Shown: positions 36,038-45,538, counted from the stretch's first letter. The stretch is 64,000 nucleotides of DNA from JAJDYQ01 sp965214035 (GCA_965214035.1 OZ243932.1:1426001-1490000), one strand, 5' to 3'. Program-made: numbers and translations. Notes: a model not told the origin generated them from the sequence alone.

Positions 36038-37473
36038 TGCAGTGGGAAACCGTTATCGGCCTGGAGATCCATGTCCGTCTCTCCACTCGAAGCAAGATAT
36101 TTTCCGGTGCCTCCGCGGCCTATGGCACCGAACCCAATACACAGGCCTGTGCAGTTGACCTGGGACTACCCGGTGTTTTACCCGTAGCCAATGAAGCCGT
36201 CTTTCGCAAGGCAGTAAAGTTTGGCCTGGGTATTCACGCGGAAATCAGTAAGCGCTCGGTATTTGACCGGAAAAATTATTTCTATCCCGACTTACCCAAG
36301 GGATACCAGATATCCCAACTTTATCTGCCCATCGTTGGCAGAGGCAAGCTGGAAATTAATCTGAATAACGGAGAGGAGAGCAAGATCATTGGCATTACCC
36401 GCGCACATCTGGAGGAGGATGCCGGAAAGTCCCTGCATGAGGAATTCAGGGGCATGTCCGGTATCGATCTAAACCGGGCGGGTACGCCACTGCTGGAAAT
36501 CGTTTCCGAACCGGATATGCGTTCCGCCGAGGAGGCCTCGGCCTGCATGAGGGCCATACACACTCTGGTTCGCTATCTGGAGATATCTGATGGCAATATG
36601 CAGGAGGGTTCGTTTCGGTGTGATGCCAATGTTTCCGTGCGTCCAAAGGGACAGGCTCAGTTCGGCACACGTACCGAAATTAAAAACCTGAACTCGTTTC
36701 GTTTTATGGAGCGTGCCATCAATCATGAGGTGGAGCGCCAGATCGATATTCTGGAAAACGGCAGTGAGGTCATTCAGGAAACGCGCCTGTATGACAGTGA
36801 CAAGGACGAAACCCGAGCCATGCGCTCTAAGGAAGATGCCAATGATTATCGCTATTTCCCCGATCCGGATTTGCTACCGGTTGTCATTGATGATGATTAT
36901 ATAGAAGCCGTGCGGCACACCATGCCTGAATTGCCGAATGAAAAACGCCGCCGCTTTATGCAGGAGCTTGGACTGAGCCGGTATGATGCCACTATGCTAA
37001 CCGGCAGCAAGGAAATGGCCGAGTATTATGAAGAGGTGCTGGCCGAAACCGGACAGGCCCGGTTAAGTGCCAATTGGGTGATCGTCGAATTGGTCAGCGC
37101 CCTGAACAGGGAAAAACTGGACATCAGCCAAAGCCCCATTGATGCGAAAAGGCTGGGCGGTATTATCAGGCGTATTGCTGACAATACTATCTCAGGCAAA
37201 ATCGCGAAACAGATTTTTGAGCAAATGTTGACTGGCAAAGATGATGCCGACTCGATTATTGAGGCGAAAGGACTCCGACAAATTACCGATACCGGAGCAC
37301 TCGAGAGCATGGTTGATAATATACTGGCAGACAACCCTAAACAGGTTGAGCAATATCGGGCCGGGCAAAAAAAAGTGCTGGGTTATTTTGTGGGGCAGGT
37401 CATGAAGGCTTCACAGGGCAAGGCCGATCCGCAGCAGGTCAACAGGATACTATGCGCCAGACTGGGGGACTGA
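36037..37473 (+). CDS. gatB: Aspartyl/glutamyl-tRNA amidotransferase subunit B
   Basis: 478 aa, full length. It binds the misacylated tRNA and phosphorylates the side-chain carboxyl. Signatures: ETVIGLEIHVRLSTRSKIFS, DLGLPGVLPVANEAV, KNYFYPDLPKGYQISQ, RFRCDANVSVRP-like EGSFRCDANVSVRPKG, and NDYRYFPDPDLLPV. The C-terminal YqeY-like tail domain ends in GQVMKASQGKADPQQVNRIL. It ends 57 bp before the convergent coq7; no clear terminator hairpin is seen in that gap. Confidence 0.97.
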   Translation: MQWETVIGLEIHVRLSTRSKIFSGASAAYGTEPNTQACAVDLGLPGVLPVANEAVFRKAVKFGLGIHAEISKRSVFDRKNYFYPDLPKGYQISQLYLPIVGRGKLEINLNNGEESKIIGITRAHLEEDAGKSLHEEFRGMSGIDLNRAGTPLLEIVSEPDMRSAEEASACMRAIHTLVRYLEISDGNMQEGSFRCDANVSVRPKGQAQFGTRTEIKNLNSFRFMERAINHEVERQIDILENGSEVIQETRLYDSDKDETRAMRSKEDANDYRYFPDPDLLPVVIDDDYIEAVRHTMPELPNEKRRRFMQELGLSRYDATMLTGSKEMAEYYEEVLAETGQARLSANWVIVELVSALNREKLDISQSPIDAKRLGGIIRRIADNTISGKIAKQIFEQMLTGKDDADSIIEAKGLRQITDTGALESMVDNILADNPKQVEQYRAGQKKVLGYFVGQVMKASQGKADPQQVNRILCARLGD

Positions 37474-37529
37474 ACTGCATTGCCTGATTCGGGCGGGACA
37501 GCGTTCCGATGGCCTTTGTCTGGCCGAGA

Positions 37530-38156
37530 TTAAATCCGGTAAGCCGTTGTCGTCATAACTCTGGATATCAGCTTCATGGCTCTTTTAATCGTCTCCGGCA
37601 GAGGTTTGCCTCCCGCATGTATGGCATTATCAGCATGCTGGACTTCTTCCTCTCTGATTTTTTGCAGTATCACCCGGCTGCGTTCATCCTGCCGCGGTAG
37701 TTCTTGCAGATGTTTATCCAGATGGGACCTCACCTGACGCTCGGTTTCCGCAACAAATCCGAGATTCCAACCATCCCCGGCTGCTCCGGCAGCAGCACCA
37801 ATAACAAAGGAACCAGCGTACCACAGTGGATTCAGCATGCTGGTATGGCTCTCCAGTTCATCAAGACGCCGTTTGCACCAGTGCAGGTGATCCGCCTCTT
37901 CGGCGGCGGCGTGCAGCATGTGCCGGCGTATATGATTGTCTTTCGCGGCAAAAGCCTGTCCATGGTAAAGAGCCTGCGCACAGATCTCGCCTGTGTGGTC
38001 AACGCGCATCAGGCCGGCGGCATGGCGACGCTCGCTATCCGATAGTTCGGCCTGGCTAATACCAGCAGCCGGATCAGGACGCCCGTCATGGTGGATCCCA
38101 TGTAAGGTACGCACCGCATTATCAAGGGTAGTAATGAGATGATCGATGGGCGGCAT
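37530..38156 (-). CDS. coq7: 2-polyprenyl-3-methyl-6-methoxy-1,4-benzoquinol hydroxylase Coq7
   Basis: 208 aa. A di-iron monooxygenase of the last hydroxylation in ubiquinone synthesis. The four-helix bundle ligands are visible: MRVDHTGEICAQALYHGQ (first Glu), AAEEADHLHWCKRRL (E-x2-H), and later FVAETERQV and EEEVQHADNAIHAG (Glu, E-x2-H). The hydrophobic NPLWYAGSFVIGAAAGAAGD segment is typical and allows peripheral membrane contact. Its presence implies aerobic ubiquinone synthesis. It starts 9 bases after the U32 gene and is likely co-transcribed with it. Confidence 0.95.
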   Translation of the reverse strand: MPPIDHLITTLDNAVRTLHGIHHDGRPDPAAGISQAELSDSERRHAAGLMRVDHTGEICAQALYHGQAFAAKDNHIRRHMLHAAAEEADHLHWCKRRLDELESHTSMLNPLWYAGSFVIGAAAGAAGDGWNLGFVAETERQVRSHLDKHLQELPRQDERSRVILQKIREEEVQHADNAIHAGGKPLPETIKRAMKLISRVMTTTAYRI

Positions 38157-38165
38157 AGCTCGTCT

Positions 38166-39524
38166 CTACTGTAGTTCCAAAGCGGCCGCAGGTTCGAGCA
38201 TGCGCACCAGCATGGCCATATCACCGACCGGCCGGGGAAGTTTAATACGAACCTGCCATCCACTGCCCGGTGCCACATCAATCGACTCACCTGCCAGTGT
38301 CTGCATGGCCTCCACTGTGAACCTTTCGTTACCCTGCGGGGTGATGAGCTCCAGTTCATCACCGACTGTAATCCTGTTTTTGATCTCCAGATCGGCTTCA
38401 CCGGAATCGATATGGTAGTGTATGACATCAGCCACAAACAGGGAGCGGGTTGCCTTTGATGCGCCTTGACGGTAATTTTGCAGCTCTTGTGATTCATGCC
38501 GCTCAAGGAAACCATCGGTGTAACCACGCTGTGCGAGGCTTTCCAGTTCCGCCATCAAGGCAGGGTCGAATGACCGACCGGCTGCGACATCGTCAATGGC
38601 TCGCCGATATACCTGGGCGGTGCGCGCAGTGTAATAGTAAGACTTGGTGCGGCCTTCTATCTTCAAACAGTCAACACCTATCTGTGCCAACCGGTGGACA
38701 TGCTCCACAGCACGCAGGTCCCTGGAGTTCATGATGTAGGTGCCATGCTCATCTTCGAAGATCGGCATGAATTCGCCGGGACGATTTTGCTCTTCTAAAT
38801 AATATACTTCGTCTGCCAGAGGATGGCGCCTTGTTTCTCCTGTCATGCCCACACCATCCGCCAACCTGTTGATTTCCGATATATCAATAGTGCGACTGGC
38901 CTGTGAATCGGAACCGATCCGGTACTGCCAGCGGCAGGCATTGGTACAGGCACCCTGATTGGCATCACGGTGATTGAAGTAACCCGATAACAGGCACCGG
39001 CCGGAATAGGCCATGCAAAGGGCACCATGCACAAAGACTTCGATTTCCATATCTGGACAGGCATCACGAATGTCGGCAATTTCCTTGAGTGACAATTCCC
39101 TCGACAGTATGACCCGGCTAAGACCAATGGATTGCCAGAATTTGACTCCGGCTGCATTAACCGTATTGGCCTGAACTGATAGATGAACAGGCATATCCGG
39201 CCATTTTTCTCTGACCAGCATGATCAAACCAGGGTCTGCCATGATAAGAGCATCCGGGCCCATCTCGATAACTGGTTCGATATCGTCAAGAAATGTCTTC
39301 AACTTGGAACCATGCGGCATAATATTGGCAGCCACAAATATCTGCTTACCCTGCTCATGTGCCTCCCGGATGCCGATGCGCAGGTTTTCCGGCAGAAAAT
39401 TGTTTTCACGCACACGCAGGCTGTAGCGTGGCAGGCCAGCATAAACCGCATCGGCACCATAGGCAAAGGCATAACGCATATTTTTCAGCGTACCGGCAGG
39501 CGACAGTAATTCAGGTAACTTCAT
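38166..39524 (-). CDS. trhP: U32-family peptidase-like protein, TrhP/YegQ type (tRNA U34 hydroxylation)
   Basis: 452 aa, the YegQ length. It begins KLPELLSPAGTLKNMRYAFA, the standard U32 start. U32 landmarks are PRYSLRVRENNF, VHLSVQANTVNAAGVKFW, the cysteine cluster EVFVHGALCMAYSGRCLLSG...ANQGACTNACRWQY (four Cys, probable Fe-S cluster) and DCLKIEGRTKSYYYTARTAQ. Members studied in E. coli (TrhP, formerly YegQ) carry out prephenate-dependent hydroxylation of tRNA uridine 34. The length and final domain fit that subfamily rather than RlhA or UbiU/V. It is divergent from the ferredoxin gene (87 bp). Confidence 0.9.
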   Translation of the reverse strand: MKLPELLSPAGTLKNMRYAFAYGADAVYAGLPRYSLRVRENNFLPENLRIGIREAHEQGKQIFVAANIMPHGSKLKTFLDDIEPVIEMGPDALIMADPGLIMLVREKWPDMPVHLSVQANTVNAAGVKFWQSIGLSRVILSRELSLKEIADIRDACPDMEIEVFVHGALCMAYSGRCLLSGYFNHRDANQGACTNACRWQYRIGSDSQASRTIDISEINRLADGVGMTGETRRHPLADEVYYLEEQNRPGEFMPIFEDEHGTYIMNSRDLRAVEHVHRLAQIGVDCLKIEGRTKSYYYTARTAQVYRRAIDDVAAGRSFDPALMAELESLAQRGYTDGFLERHESQELQNYRQGASKATRSLFVADVIHYHIDSGEADLEIKNRITVGDELELITPQGNERFTVEAMQTLAGESIDVAPGSGWQVRIKLPRPVGDMAMLVRMLEPAAALELQ

Positions 39525-39611
39525 AATAGATTGCAGAATCAGTAAATTGTGCGCACAATCTGTTACCGGCTGAACAGGTTGTTCGGAAATACATTACCCC
39601 GACATACAATA

Positions 39612-39917
39612 ATGTACTACAAATATCACGTATTTTTTTGTACAAATTGCCGTAAAGACAGGCAGGAATGCTGCGAACATCACGACGCATCCAGCAAGCG
39701 AACCTATCTGAAGGCACGCTGCAAGGAGCTGGGACTGACCGGCAAAGGCGGCATCCGAGTCAATACGGCCGGCTGCCTGGACCGCTGCGAGCAGGGACCG
39801 GTGATGGTGGTTTATCCGCAGGGCGTCTGGTACACCTATGTTGATGAGGAAGACCTGGAAGATATACTCCAGCAGCATTTGCTGGGAAATGAAGAAGTAC
39901 AGAGACTAAAGATTTAA
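39612..39917 (+). CDS. Thioredoxin-like [2Fe-2S] ferredoxin
   Basis: 101 aa from ATG 39612, which begins MYYKYHVFFCTNCRKD, the usual start of this family; the frame is also open from 39549, without a ribosome site at either. The cluster ligands are the four cysteines in CTNCRKDRQECC and NTAGCLDRCEQGP, followed by VVYPQGVWYTYV and DLEDILQQHL. This is the stand-alone thioredoxin-fold ferredoxin (COG3411-like) related to the NuoE fold. The electron partner is unknown. Confidence 0.9.
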   Translation: MYYKYHVFFCTNCRKDRQECCEHHDASSKRTYLKARCKELGLTGKGGIRVNTAGCLDRCEQGPVMVVYPQGVWYTYVDEEDLEDILQQHLLGNEEVQRLKI

Positions 39918-39973
39918 ACATTGCCACCGTAACAGTCGACCACGAGATGCGGACTGTAGCTTTGATCGGCCCT

Positions 39974-40552
39974 CTACAGACCAACAACAATGCTTGCCCC
40001 AAAATTGTGGGCAGTACCGCTATCCCAATCCTCTGGATCAATTCTCAACCCTTCGTACTCAAGGCGAACCATGGCATCGGTATCGAGCAGGCCCATCTGA
40101 TAACCCAGTCCATAAAACACGGCGTTATCTTTATCTTCAAGCAAATCCCCAACCTTCATTTTCCATTTATGCAGGCCCAGTTTGGCAAAAAATTTGTTGC
40201 TGAAATAATAAACACCAGCAATACCAAAACTGTAGCCATCAGTATTGATATCACCACTGATCAGAGGATCTCCAGCTACTTCGGAGTCGCCGCCAATGGT
40301 CATGTATTGAAGCTCAAAAGCAAGCTTTTCAAAAAAGCCAGGACTATCAGACTTGAAGCCCAGCATGGCTTTGGGATTCAGGGCAGAATAAGCAAGCTCG
40401 TTACTGAACGGGACACCGAGTACACTCCCCTCGGACTTTGTATCATAATTGGAGTGAACCAGACCTATGCCGCCGTAGATATCCGGGGCCGCCATGGTTA
40501 TCGGGGACAGGGTCAACCCGAGAACCGCAGCCAGCCACTGAAACATCTTCAT
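39974..40552 (-). CDS. Small outer-membrane beta-barrel protein
   Basis: 192 aa from ATG 40552, chosen because AGGAG lies 6 bases upstream; the frame opens at 40606. The signal peptide is MKMFQWLAAVLGLTLSPITMA. The mature part alternates amphipathic strands with glycine/aromatic turns (GGIGLVHSNYD, AFELQYMTIGGDS, FGIAGVYYFSNKFFAKLGLH, FYGLGYQMGLLD) and ends in a strand finishing IVVGL, with a terminal hydrophobic residue, as in eight-stranded OmpA/OmpX-like barrels. The function is not known. It stands alone between the ferredoxin and the pilus genes. Confidence 0.8.
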   Translation of the reverse strand: MKMFQWLAAVLGLTLSPITMAAPDIYGGIGLVHSNYDTKSEGSVLGVPFSNELAYSALNPKAMLGFKSDSPGFFEKLAFELQYMTIGGDSEVAGDPLISGDINTDGYSFGIAGVYYFSNKFFAKLGLHKWKMKVGDLLEDKDNAVFYGLGYQMGLLDTDAMVRLEYEGLRIDPEDWDSGTAHNFGASIVVGL

Positions 40553-40852
40553 CTTTTTCTCCTTTGGTTGGTTATAAAATATAAATAATACCGAATCAGA
40601 TAGCATCAGGCCTTTGCTGTCTCGCTAAAGGAAACCTGCCACTATACCCATTTACTGCAACAAGGAATAACCTCATTGCATTGAATGGCTGTTGTATTCG
40701 GTCAGAAACCCGACAGACTTCCCCTGTCAATAGCAATACTGATTTTCATACGGCAACAGGTGCTGTGTCAATTGTTTATGCGTATATTATTCTGGTTACG
40801 GCGACCGCAACCGGTTTTCGCCATAACTGGCAGGCATTCAGCATGCCCTTCT
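40553..40852. other. 300-bp gene-free stretch upstream of the outer-membrane protein gene
   Basis: No supported coding region on either strand. Near the minus-strand start at 40552 there are AT-rich TATTAT/TATAAC elements that could serve as a -10 for the barrel-protein gene, but no convincing -35 partner. Confidence 0.5.
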
Positions 40853-41056
40853 CTATACTCTCAGTCGCTTCCAGTTAATGATTGTAACTTCTTTAAGATG
40901 TTTCTGCTCTTTTATCTGCCTGGCAACTTCACGGACGATCTCTTCATTATCGAACTCAACCGGACTAAGTACCTTCTGCGAGCCAAAGCGCGTCTCTCCT
41001 GCAATCAGGCCAACATAAACGACATAGTATGGAATGCCTTGCTCCGACATCATCAT
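40853..41056 (-). CDS. Small conserved-looking protein downstream of the pilus ATPases
   Basis: 67 aa, unrecognised. It begins MMMSEQGIPYYVVYVGLIAG and ends in a charged amphipathic helix (DNEEIVREVARQIKEQKHLK) followed by a short strand EVTIINWKRL. There is no signal peptide or cysteine. It starts 10 bases after the stop of the third PilT/PilU-type gene on the same strand with GAGAG upstream, so it is probably translated from the same message. The composition looks like real protein rather than a shadow frame, but no function can be given. Confidence 0.6.
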   Translation of the reverse strand: MMMSEQGIPYYVVYVGLIAGETRFGSQKVLSPVEFDNEEIVREVARQIKEQKHLKEVTIINWKRLRV

Positions 41057-41065
41057 CTCTCGATA

Positions 41066-42127
41066 TTATTCGCCAAAATTAATTTTAGCCTCCAGATTTG
41101 TCTTGGAGTCCGCATTATCCAAGGCCTCATCCATCGATATCTGGTCTTCCTTGTATAGATTATAGAGTGCGCTGTCAAATGTGACCATGCCCTTGGCACC
41201 GCTACCTTCCATGATTTCCTTGATTTCATGAATGTCACCTCTCATTATCAGTTCAGCAATATGGGGAGTATTAACCAGTATTTCGACAGCTGCACAACGC
41301 TTTTTATGCACTCCCATGACCAGTCGTTGTGAAATAATGGCAACCAGATTTAATGACAAATCCATAAATAATTGTTTGTGGAGATTTTGAGGGAACATAT
41401 TAATGACTCGCTCCAGAGCTTGATTGGCATTGTTGGAATGCAGGGTCGATACCACCAGATGACCGGTATTGCAAAGCTCCATGACTGCTTCCATGACCTC
41501 ACGGTCTCTGATTTCGCCAATGAGAATAACATCAGGTGCTTCACGCAAGCTGGCTTTCAGTGCGTTGCTGTAGCTGTGGGTATCCATCCCGACTTCACGC
41601 TGATTAACAATCGATTTCCGGTTCGGATGAGAAAATTCGACCGGATCTTCAATAGTGAGGATATGACCTGCAGAATTTCTATTTCGATGGTCAATCATTG
41701 CTGCCAGCGTTGTTGATTTACCGGAACCTGCCGCCCCGACCATAAGAATCAGGCCACGCTTTTCCATTATCAGATCAAGCAGTATCGGTGGCAATCGGAG
41801 ATCATCAGCTGTCGGAATTTTTGAGGGAATCAAACGCAGGACAAGACCTATATGCCCTCTCTGCCTGAAAATATTGACACGAAAACGGGCACCACTATCA
41901 GCCAATGCAATCGCGAAGTCGCTTTCCATATGGTCCTCAAAGCGTCTAATCTGATCATCGCTCATAATATTGTAAGCAGCCTCGCGGGTCATATCAGTTG
42001 TCAATACGGTTCTTCCGACCGCAACAACCTGTCCCTCAAGTTTTACATTGATTCGGGAGTTGACTGTAAGAAAAAGGTCGGAAGCCCCCTTCTGAACCAT
42101 GAGTTTAAGATAGGGAGTAAGGTCCAT
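41066..42127 (-). CDS. PilT/PilU-family type IV pilus ATPase (third copy)
   Basis: 353 aa. It begins MDLTPYLKLMVQKGASDLFL, the PilU-like N-terminus. It has Walker A GAAGSGKST (131-139), the Asp box ILTIEDPVEF, Walker B DVILIGEIRD and a His box VVSTLHSNNANQALERVI. Unlike canonical PilT it lacks the AIRNLIRE-type segment, which here reads HIAELIMRGDIHEIKEIM; that places it with PilU. It sits 45 bases downstream of pilU and is probably a duplicate that diverged. PilT/PilU hexamers drive pilus retraction. AAGGA precedes the start. Confidence 0.9.
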   Translation of the reverse strand: MDLTPYLKLMVQKGASDLFLTVNSRINVKLEGQVVAVGRTVLTTDMTREAAYNIMSDDQIRRFEDHMESDFAIALADSGARFRVNIFRQRGHIGLVLRLIPSKIPTADDLRLPPILLDLIMEKRGLILMVGAAGSGKSTTLAAMIDHRNRNSAGHILTIEDPVEFSHPNRKSIVNQREVGMDTHSYSNALKASLREAPDVILIGEIRDREVMEAVMELCNTGHLVVSTLHSNNANQALERVINMFPQNLHKQLFMDLSLNLVAIISQRLVMGVHKKRCAAVEILVNTPHIAELIMRGDIHEIKEIMEGSGAKGMVTFDSALYNLYKEDQISMDEALDNADSKTNLEAKINFGE

Positions 42128-42172
42128 AAGTATTCCTTTACAGGTGTGGATAGTCGGCTGGGTGCCGAATTA

Positions 42173-43333
42173 TCATGCCTGCACGGACTTTTCCTCATCT
42201 TCAAGGGTAAGATGATCCAACCCACCCAGCTTGTTCTCACTCTTGGATGCTTTGCCCTGCAGTTTGATCTTGAGCCGCAGTTCATTGGCCGAGTCTGCAT
42301 TTTTAATGGCATTGTCGTAGTCAACTTTGCCGGCCTCGTATAAATCAAACAGTGCATCATCGAAAGTTACCATACCTAACTCACGGGATTTTTTCATAAT
42401 TTCCTTAATCCCGTGAACCTCACCTTTCAGAATCAAATCCGCAATCAATGGTGAATTCAGCATGATTTCAATCGCAGCAACCCGCCCCTTGCCATCCACT
42501 GTAGGCAGTAATCGCTGTGATACTACCGCCTTGAGATTTAATGAAAGGTCCATCAATAACTGGGTTTTACGCTCTTCCGAAAAGAAGTTGATAATCCGGT
42601 CAATCGCCTGATTAGCCGAGTTGGCGTGCAGTGTCGCCATGCAGAGGTGACCGGTCTCAGCAAAGGCAATGGCATGCTCCATACTCTCGGCATCACGAAT
42701 CTCTCCCATAAGAATGACATCTGGAGTCTGGCGCAGAGTGTTCTTCAGAGCCACTCCCCAGGTTTCCGAATCCAATCCAATTTCCCTCTGTGTAACTATA
42801 CTCTTCTTGTGCGGATGCACATATTCGATTGGGTCCTCCAAAGTAATAATATGGCCACGCTCATTCTCATTACGATGGTTAATGATGGCTGCCAGAGAGG
42901 TCGATTTACCGGAACCTGTTCCACCAACCATGATCGCCAGACCACGCTTGGTCATAGCCACATCCTTCAGCACTTCAGGTAGTTTAAGCTGATCCATGGT
43001 GGGTACTTCCGTGGTGATAGCACGAAGAATCATGCCCATATTGCCTTGTTGCACAAAGGCGTTTGCCCGAAAGCGACCAATGCCAGGCGGCGAGATGGCG
43101 AAGTTACATTCGTTAGTCGCCTCAAACTCCTTCAGTTGCTTGTCGCGCATCACGGCATAGACCATCGCCTTGGTATCTTCAGGCTTAAGCGCGGTTTGGG
43201 TCACGGCCGTCACCTTCCCGTGTATCTTGATCGCCGGCGGAAATCCAACGGTCACAAACATATCTGATCCGTCTTTGGCGATCATTGTATTCAACAGGTC
43301 GAGCACAAATTTAATTGCCTGATCTCTTTCCAT
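42173..43333 (-). CDS. pilU: Type IV pilus retraction ATPase PilU
   Basis: 386 aa, the PilU length. It starts MERDQAIKFVLDLLNTMIAK and keeps the PilU features: Walker A GGTGSGKST (137-145), IITLEDPIEYVH, Walker B DVILMGEIRDAESME, MATLHANSANQAIDRIINFF, and a longer charged C-terminal tail ending GGLDHLTLEDEEKSVQA. PilU works with PilT as an accessory retraction motor for twitching motility and uptake of pilus-bound material. It lies between pilT (204 bp upstream) and the third ATPase gene. Confidence 0.93.
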   Translation of the reverse strand: MERDQAIKFVLDLLNTMIAKDGSDMFVTVGFPPAIKIHGKVTAVTQTALKPEDTKAMVYAVMRDKQLKEFEATNECNFAISPPGIGRFRANAFVQQGNMGMILRAITTEVPTMDQLKLPEVLKDVAMTKRGLAIMVGGTGSGKSTSLAAIINHRNENERGHIITLEDPIEYVHPHKKSIVTQREIGLDSETWGVALKNTLRQTPDVILMGEIRDAESMEHAIAFAETGHLCMATLHANSANQAIDRIINFFSEERKTQLLMDLSLNLKAVVSQRLLPTVDGKGRVAAIEIMLNSPLIADLILKGEVHGIKEIMKKSRELGMVTFDDALFDLYEAGKVDYDNAIKNADSANELRLKIKLQGKASKSENKLGGLDHLTLEDEEKSVQA

Positions 43334-43537
43334 TACTTTAACCCTAAAAATTTAACTGGAGATTCTGAATAGATCCATGCTGGACTTGCCAGACTGGACT
43401 TACCAGAAATGTCTTTTATTTCTCTTTAAAAATCAATCATTTACTTTCAGCGATTTCAGCAATACAGCTCTGCATTACAGGAGACCCTGATTAAATCAGG
43501 ACCACTCTGATTAAGGCATGCAAATCACTAACACGGC

Positions 43538-44575
43538 TTATAGAAAACCATCTGGATTGGCCGCCTTTTCTCTCGCCACCAGCTTTTCGACCACACCCTT
43601 TTTCACCAGAGCCTGAAGATTCTGATCCAGAGTCTGCATACCAAACTGCTGTCCGGTCTGAATCGCCGTGAACATCTGCGCAATTTTATTCTCACGGATA
43701 AGGTTACGAATCGCTGGTGTGCCAATCATAATTTCATGAGCAGCCACGCGCCCACCACCTTTCTTCTTTAACAATGTTTGCGCGATAACTGCCTTCAATG
43801 ATTCTGAAAGCATGGCCCGAATCATATCCTTTTCCTCTGCTGGAAACACGTCAACAATACGATCAATAGTCTTGGCGGCCGAACTCGTATGCAGGGTCCC
43901 GAACACCATGTGACCTGTTTCCGCTGCTGACAACGCAAGGCGGATTGTCTCCAGATCACGCATTTCCCCAACCAGAATAACGTCGGGGTCTTCGCGCAGA
44001 GCTGAACGTAATGCTTCGTTGAATCCCAGGGTATCCCGATGCACTTCACGCTGATTAATCAGAGATCGCTTGCTCTGGTGCACAAATTCGATAGGATCTT
44101 CGATTGTCAGGATATGACCGAATTCACTTTCATTGCGGTGGTTTAACATCGCAGCCAGAGTGGTTGACTTGCCTGATCCCGTAGGCCCCGTGACACAACA
44201 TACGCCTCGCGGCAACATTGCCAGCTCGGCAAACTTTTTGGGGGCATCCAGTTGCTCAAGTGTAAGAATTTCCGAAGGGATCGTCCGAAAAACTGCACCT
44301 GCTCCACGATTCTGGTTAAAGGCATTAACACGAAAACGAGCCAAATTCGGAATTTCAAAGGAAAAGTCACATTCATAGAACTCCTCGTAATCCTTGCGCT
44401 GCTTGTCATTCATAATGTCATAAACCATGTCATGGACCATCTTGTGATCCATTTCAGGCACGTTAATGCGCCTCACATCACCATCGACACGAATCATAGG
44501 GGGCAACCCTGATGACAGGTGAAGATCCGAGGCACCATTTTTGACGCTGAACGCGAGCAACTCGCCAATATCCAC
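43538..44575 (-). CDS. pilT: Type IV pilus retraction ATPase PilT, GTG start
   Basis: 345 aa from GTG 44575 (GAGGA 7 bases upstream), beginning MDIGELLAFSVKNGASDLHL, the conserved PilT start. Walker A is GPTGSGKST (130-138), the Asp box ILTIEDPIEFVH, Walker B DVILVGEMRD, the His box FGTLHTSSAAKTIDRIVDVF, and the PilT-specific C-terminal AIRNLIRENKIAQMFTAIQT with the retraction motif. It is the main pilus retraction motor. It is divergent from yggS-proC-yggT, the same arrangement seen in Pseudomonas. The 255-bp region ahead holds two imperfect copies of a 28-base stretch (around 44641 and 44693). Confidence 0.96.
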   Translation of the reverse strand: MDIGELLAFSVKNGASDLHLSSGLPPMIRVDGDVRRINVPEMDHKMVHDMVYDIMNDKQRKDYEEFYECDFSFEIPNLARFRVNAFNQNRGAGAVFRTIPSEILTLEQLDAPKKFAELAMLPRGVCCVTGPTGSGKSTTLAAMLNHRNESEFGHILTIEDPIEFVHQSKRSLINQREVHRDTLGFNEALRSALREDPDVILVGEMRDLETIRLALSAAETGHMVFGTLHTSSAAKTIDRIVDVFPAEEKDMIRAMLSESLKAVIAQTLLKKKGGGRVAAHEIMIGTPAIRNLIRENKIAQMFTAIQTGQQFGMQTLDQNLQALVKKGVVEKLVAREKAANPDGFL

Positions 44576-44830
44576 TATGCTTTCCTCTTTGTGTTACCCT
44601 AAAAGTTGTTTAGAAGTCCTGATTAACAGGTAAATATGATAAACTCAATAATGAATTGAGACCAGTCAGTCCAGTAAGCATTACTTAAATATAATAAACC
44701 CAATAACAGACTGAGGCCAGCATAACAGGCCTTGACTTGACCAATTCCCTTGAAAGACTATATTCCAGTAAAGCTCTGGAAGCCTATTATACCGAAATAT
44801 GCAATATTCTGGCCGCCTAATCCATAGACC

Positions 44831-45538
44831 ATGACCACCACGGACGTCAATATTGAGAATAACATTCACCGAATAAAACGGAAAATAAGCTCTACAGCCA
44901 GCCTGTATCAGAAGGCAGCCGATGATATTCAGCTACTTGCCGTCAGCAAAACCTTCTCCGCACAGGCCATCAGGGCAGCCTATACAGCCGGGCAACGCCT
45001 ATTCGGCGAAAGTTATATCGACGAAGCCATCGAAAAAATCCAGCTTCTCTCCGAATCGGATATTGAATGGCACTATATTGGCCCGATCCAGAGTAATAAA
45101 ACCAGAAAAATCGCCTCGCATTTTGCATGGACTCAAAGCCTTGGCACCGCCAGACATGCCAGACGATTAAATGAACACCGCCTCGGCCAGGCTCCATTAA
45201 ATGTCTGCATCCAGGTTAACATCAGCGGAGAGAACACTAAATCAGGCATCGCTCTACATGAATTGGAGGGTCTTGCAGAGCTGGTATCGGGATTACCCAA
45301 TCTAAAACTCAGAGGTATTATGGGGATCCCTGCCCCCGAAAAAGACTTCGAGAAGCAAAGAAAGGCTTTTGCAAAGCTGGCGCAAGCCTACAACCGACTC
45401 CGGAATCAAGGCCATTTACTTGATACACTGTCCATGGGCATGACCAGCGATATGCAGGCCGCTATTGCAGAAGGTACAACTATGGTTCGCATTGGTACGG
45501 CTATATTCGGGCAAAGACAAAAAAACAGTAAGGTATGA
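44831..45538 (+). CDS. yggS: PLP homeostasis protein YggS
   Basis: 235 aa, fold-type III PLP-binding protein of the YggS/PROSC family. The PLP lysine is in LLAVSKTFSAQAIRAAY; other family segments are FGESYIDEAIEKI, WHYIGPIQSNKTRKIA, LNVCIQVNISGENTKSGI, LRGIMGIPAPE and LSMGMTSDMQAAIAEGTTMV. It has no known enzymatic activity and affects pyridoxal phosphate balance and amino-acid pools. It overlaps proC by ATGA, the usual gammaproteobacterial order. Confidence 0.95.
   Translation: MTTTDVNIENNIHRIKRKISSTASLYQKAADDIQLLAVSKTFSAQAIRAAYTAGQRLFGESYIDEAIEKIQLLSESDIEWHYIGPIQSNKTRKIASHFAWTQSLGTARHARRLNEHRLGQAPLNVCIQVNISGENTKSGIALHELEGLAELVSGLPNLKLRGIMGIPAPEKDFEKQRKAFAKLAQAYNRLRNQGHLLDTLSMGMTSDMQAAIAEGTTMVRIGTAIFGQRQKNSKV

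Noticed and set aside
43493..43507. Inverted repeat CCTGATTAAATCAGG between pilT and pilU as a terminator
   Set aside because: Stem of only 6-7 AT-rich pairs and no T run follows on either strand.
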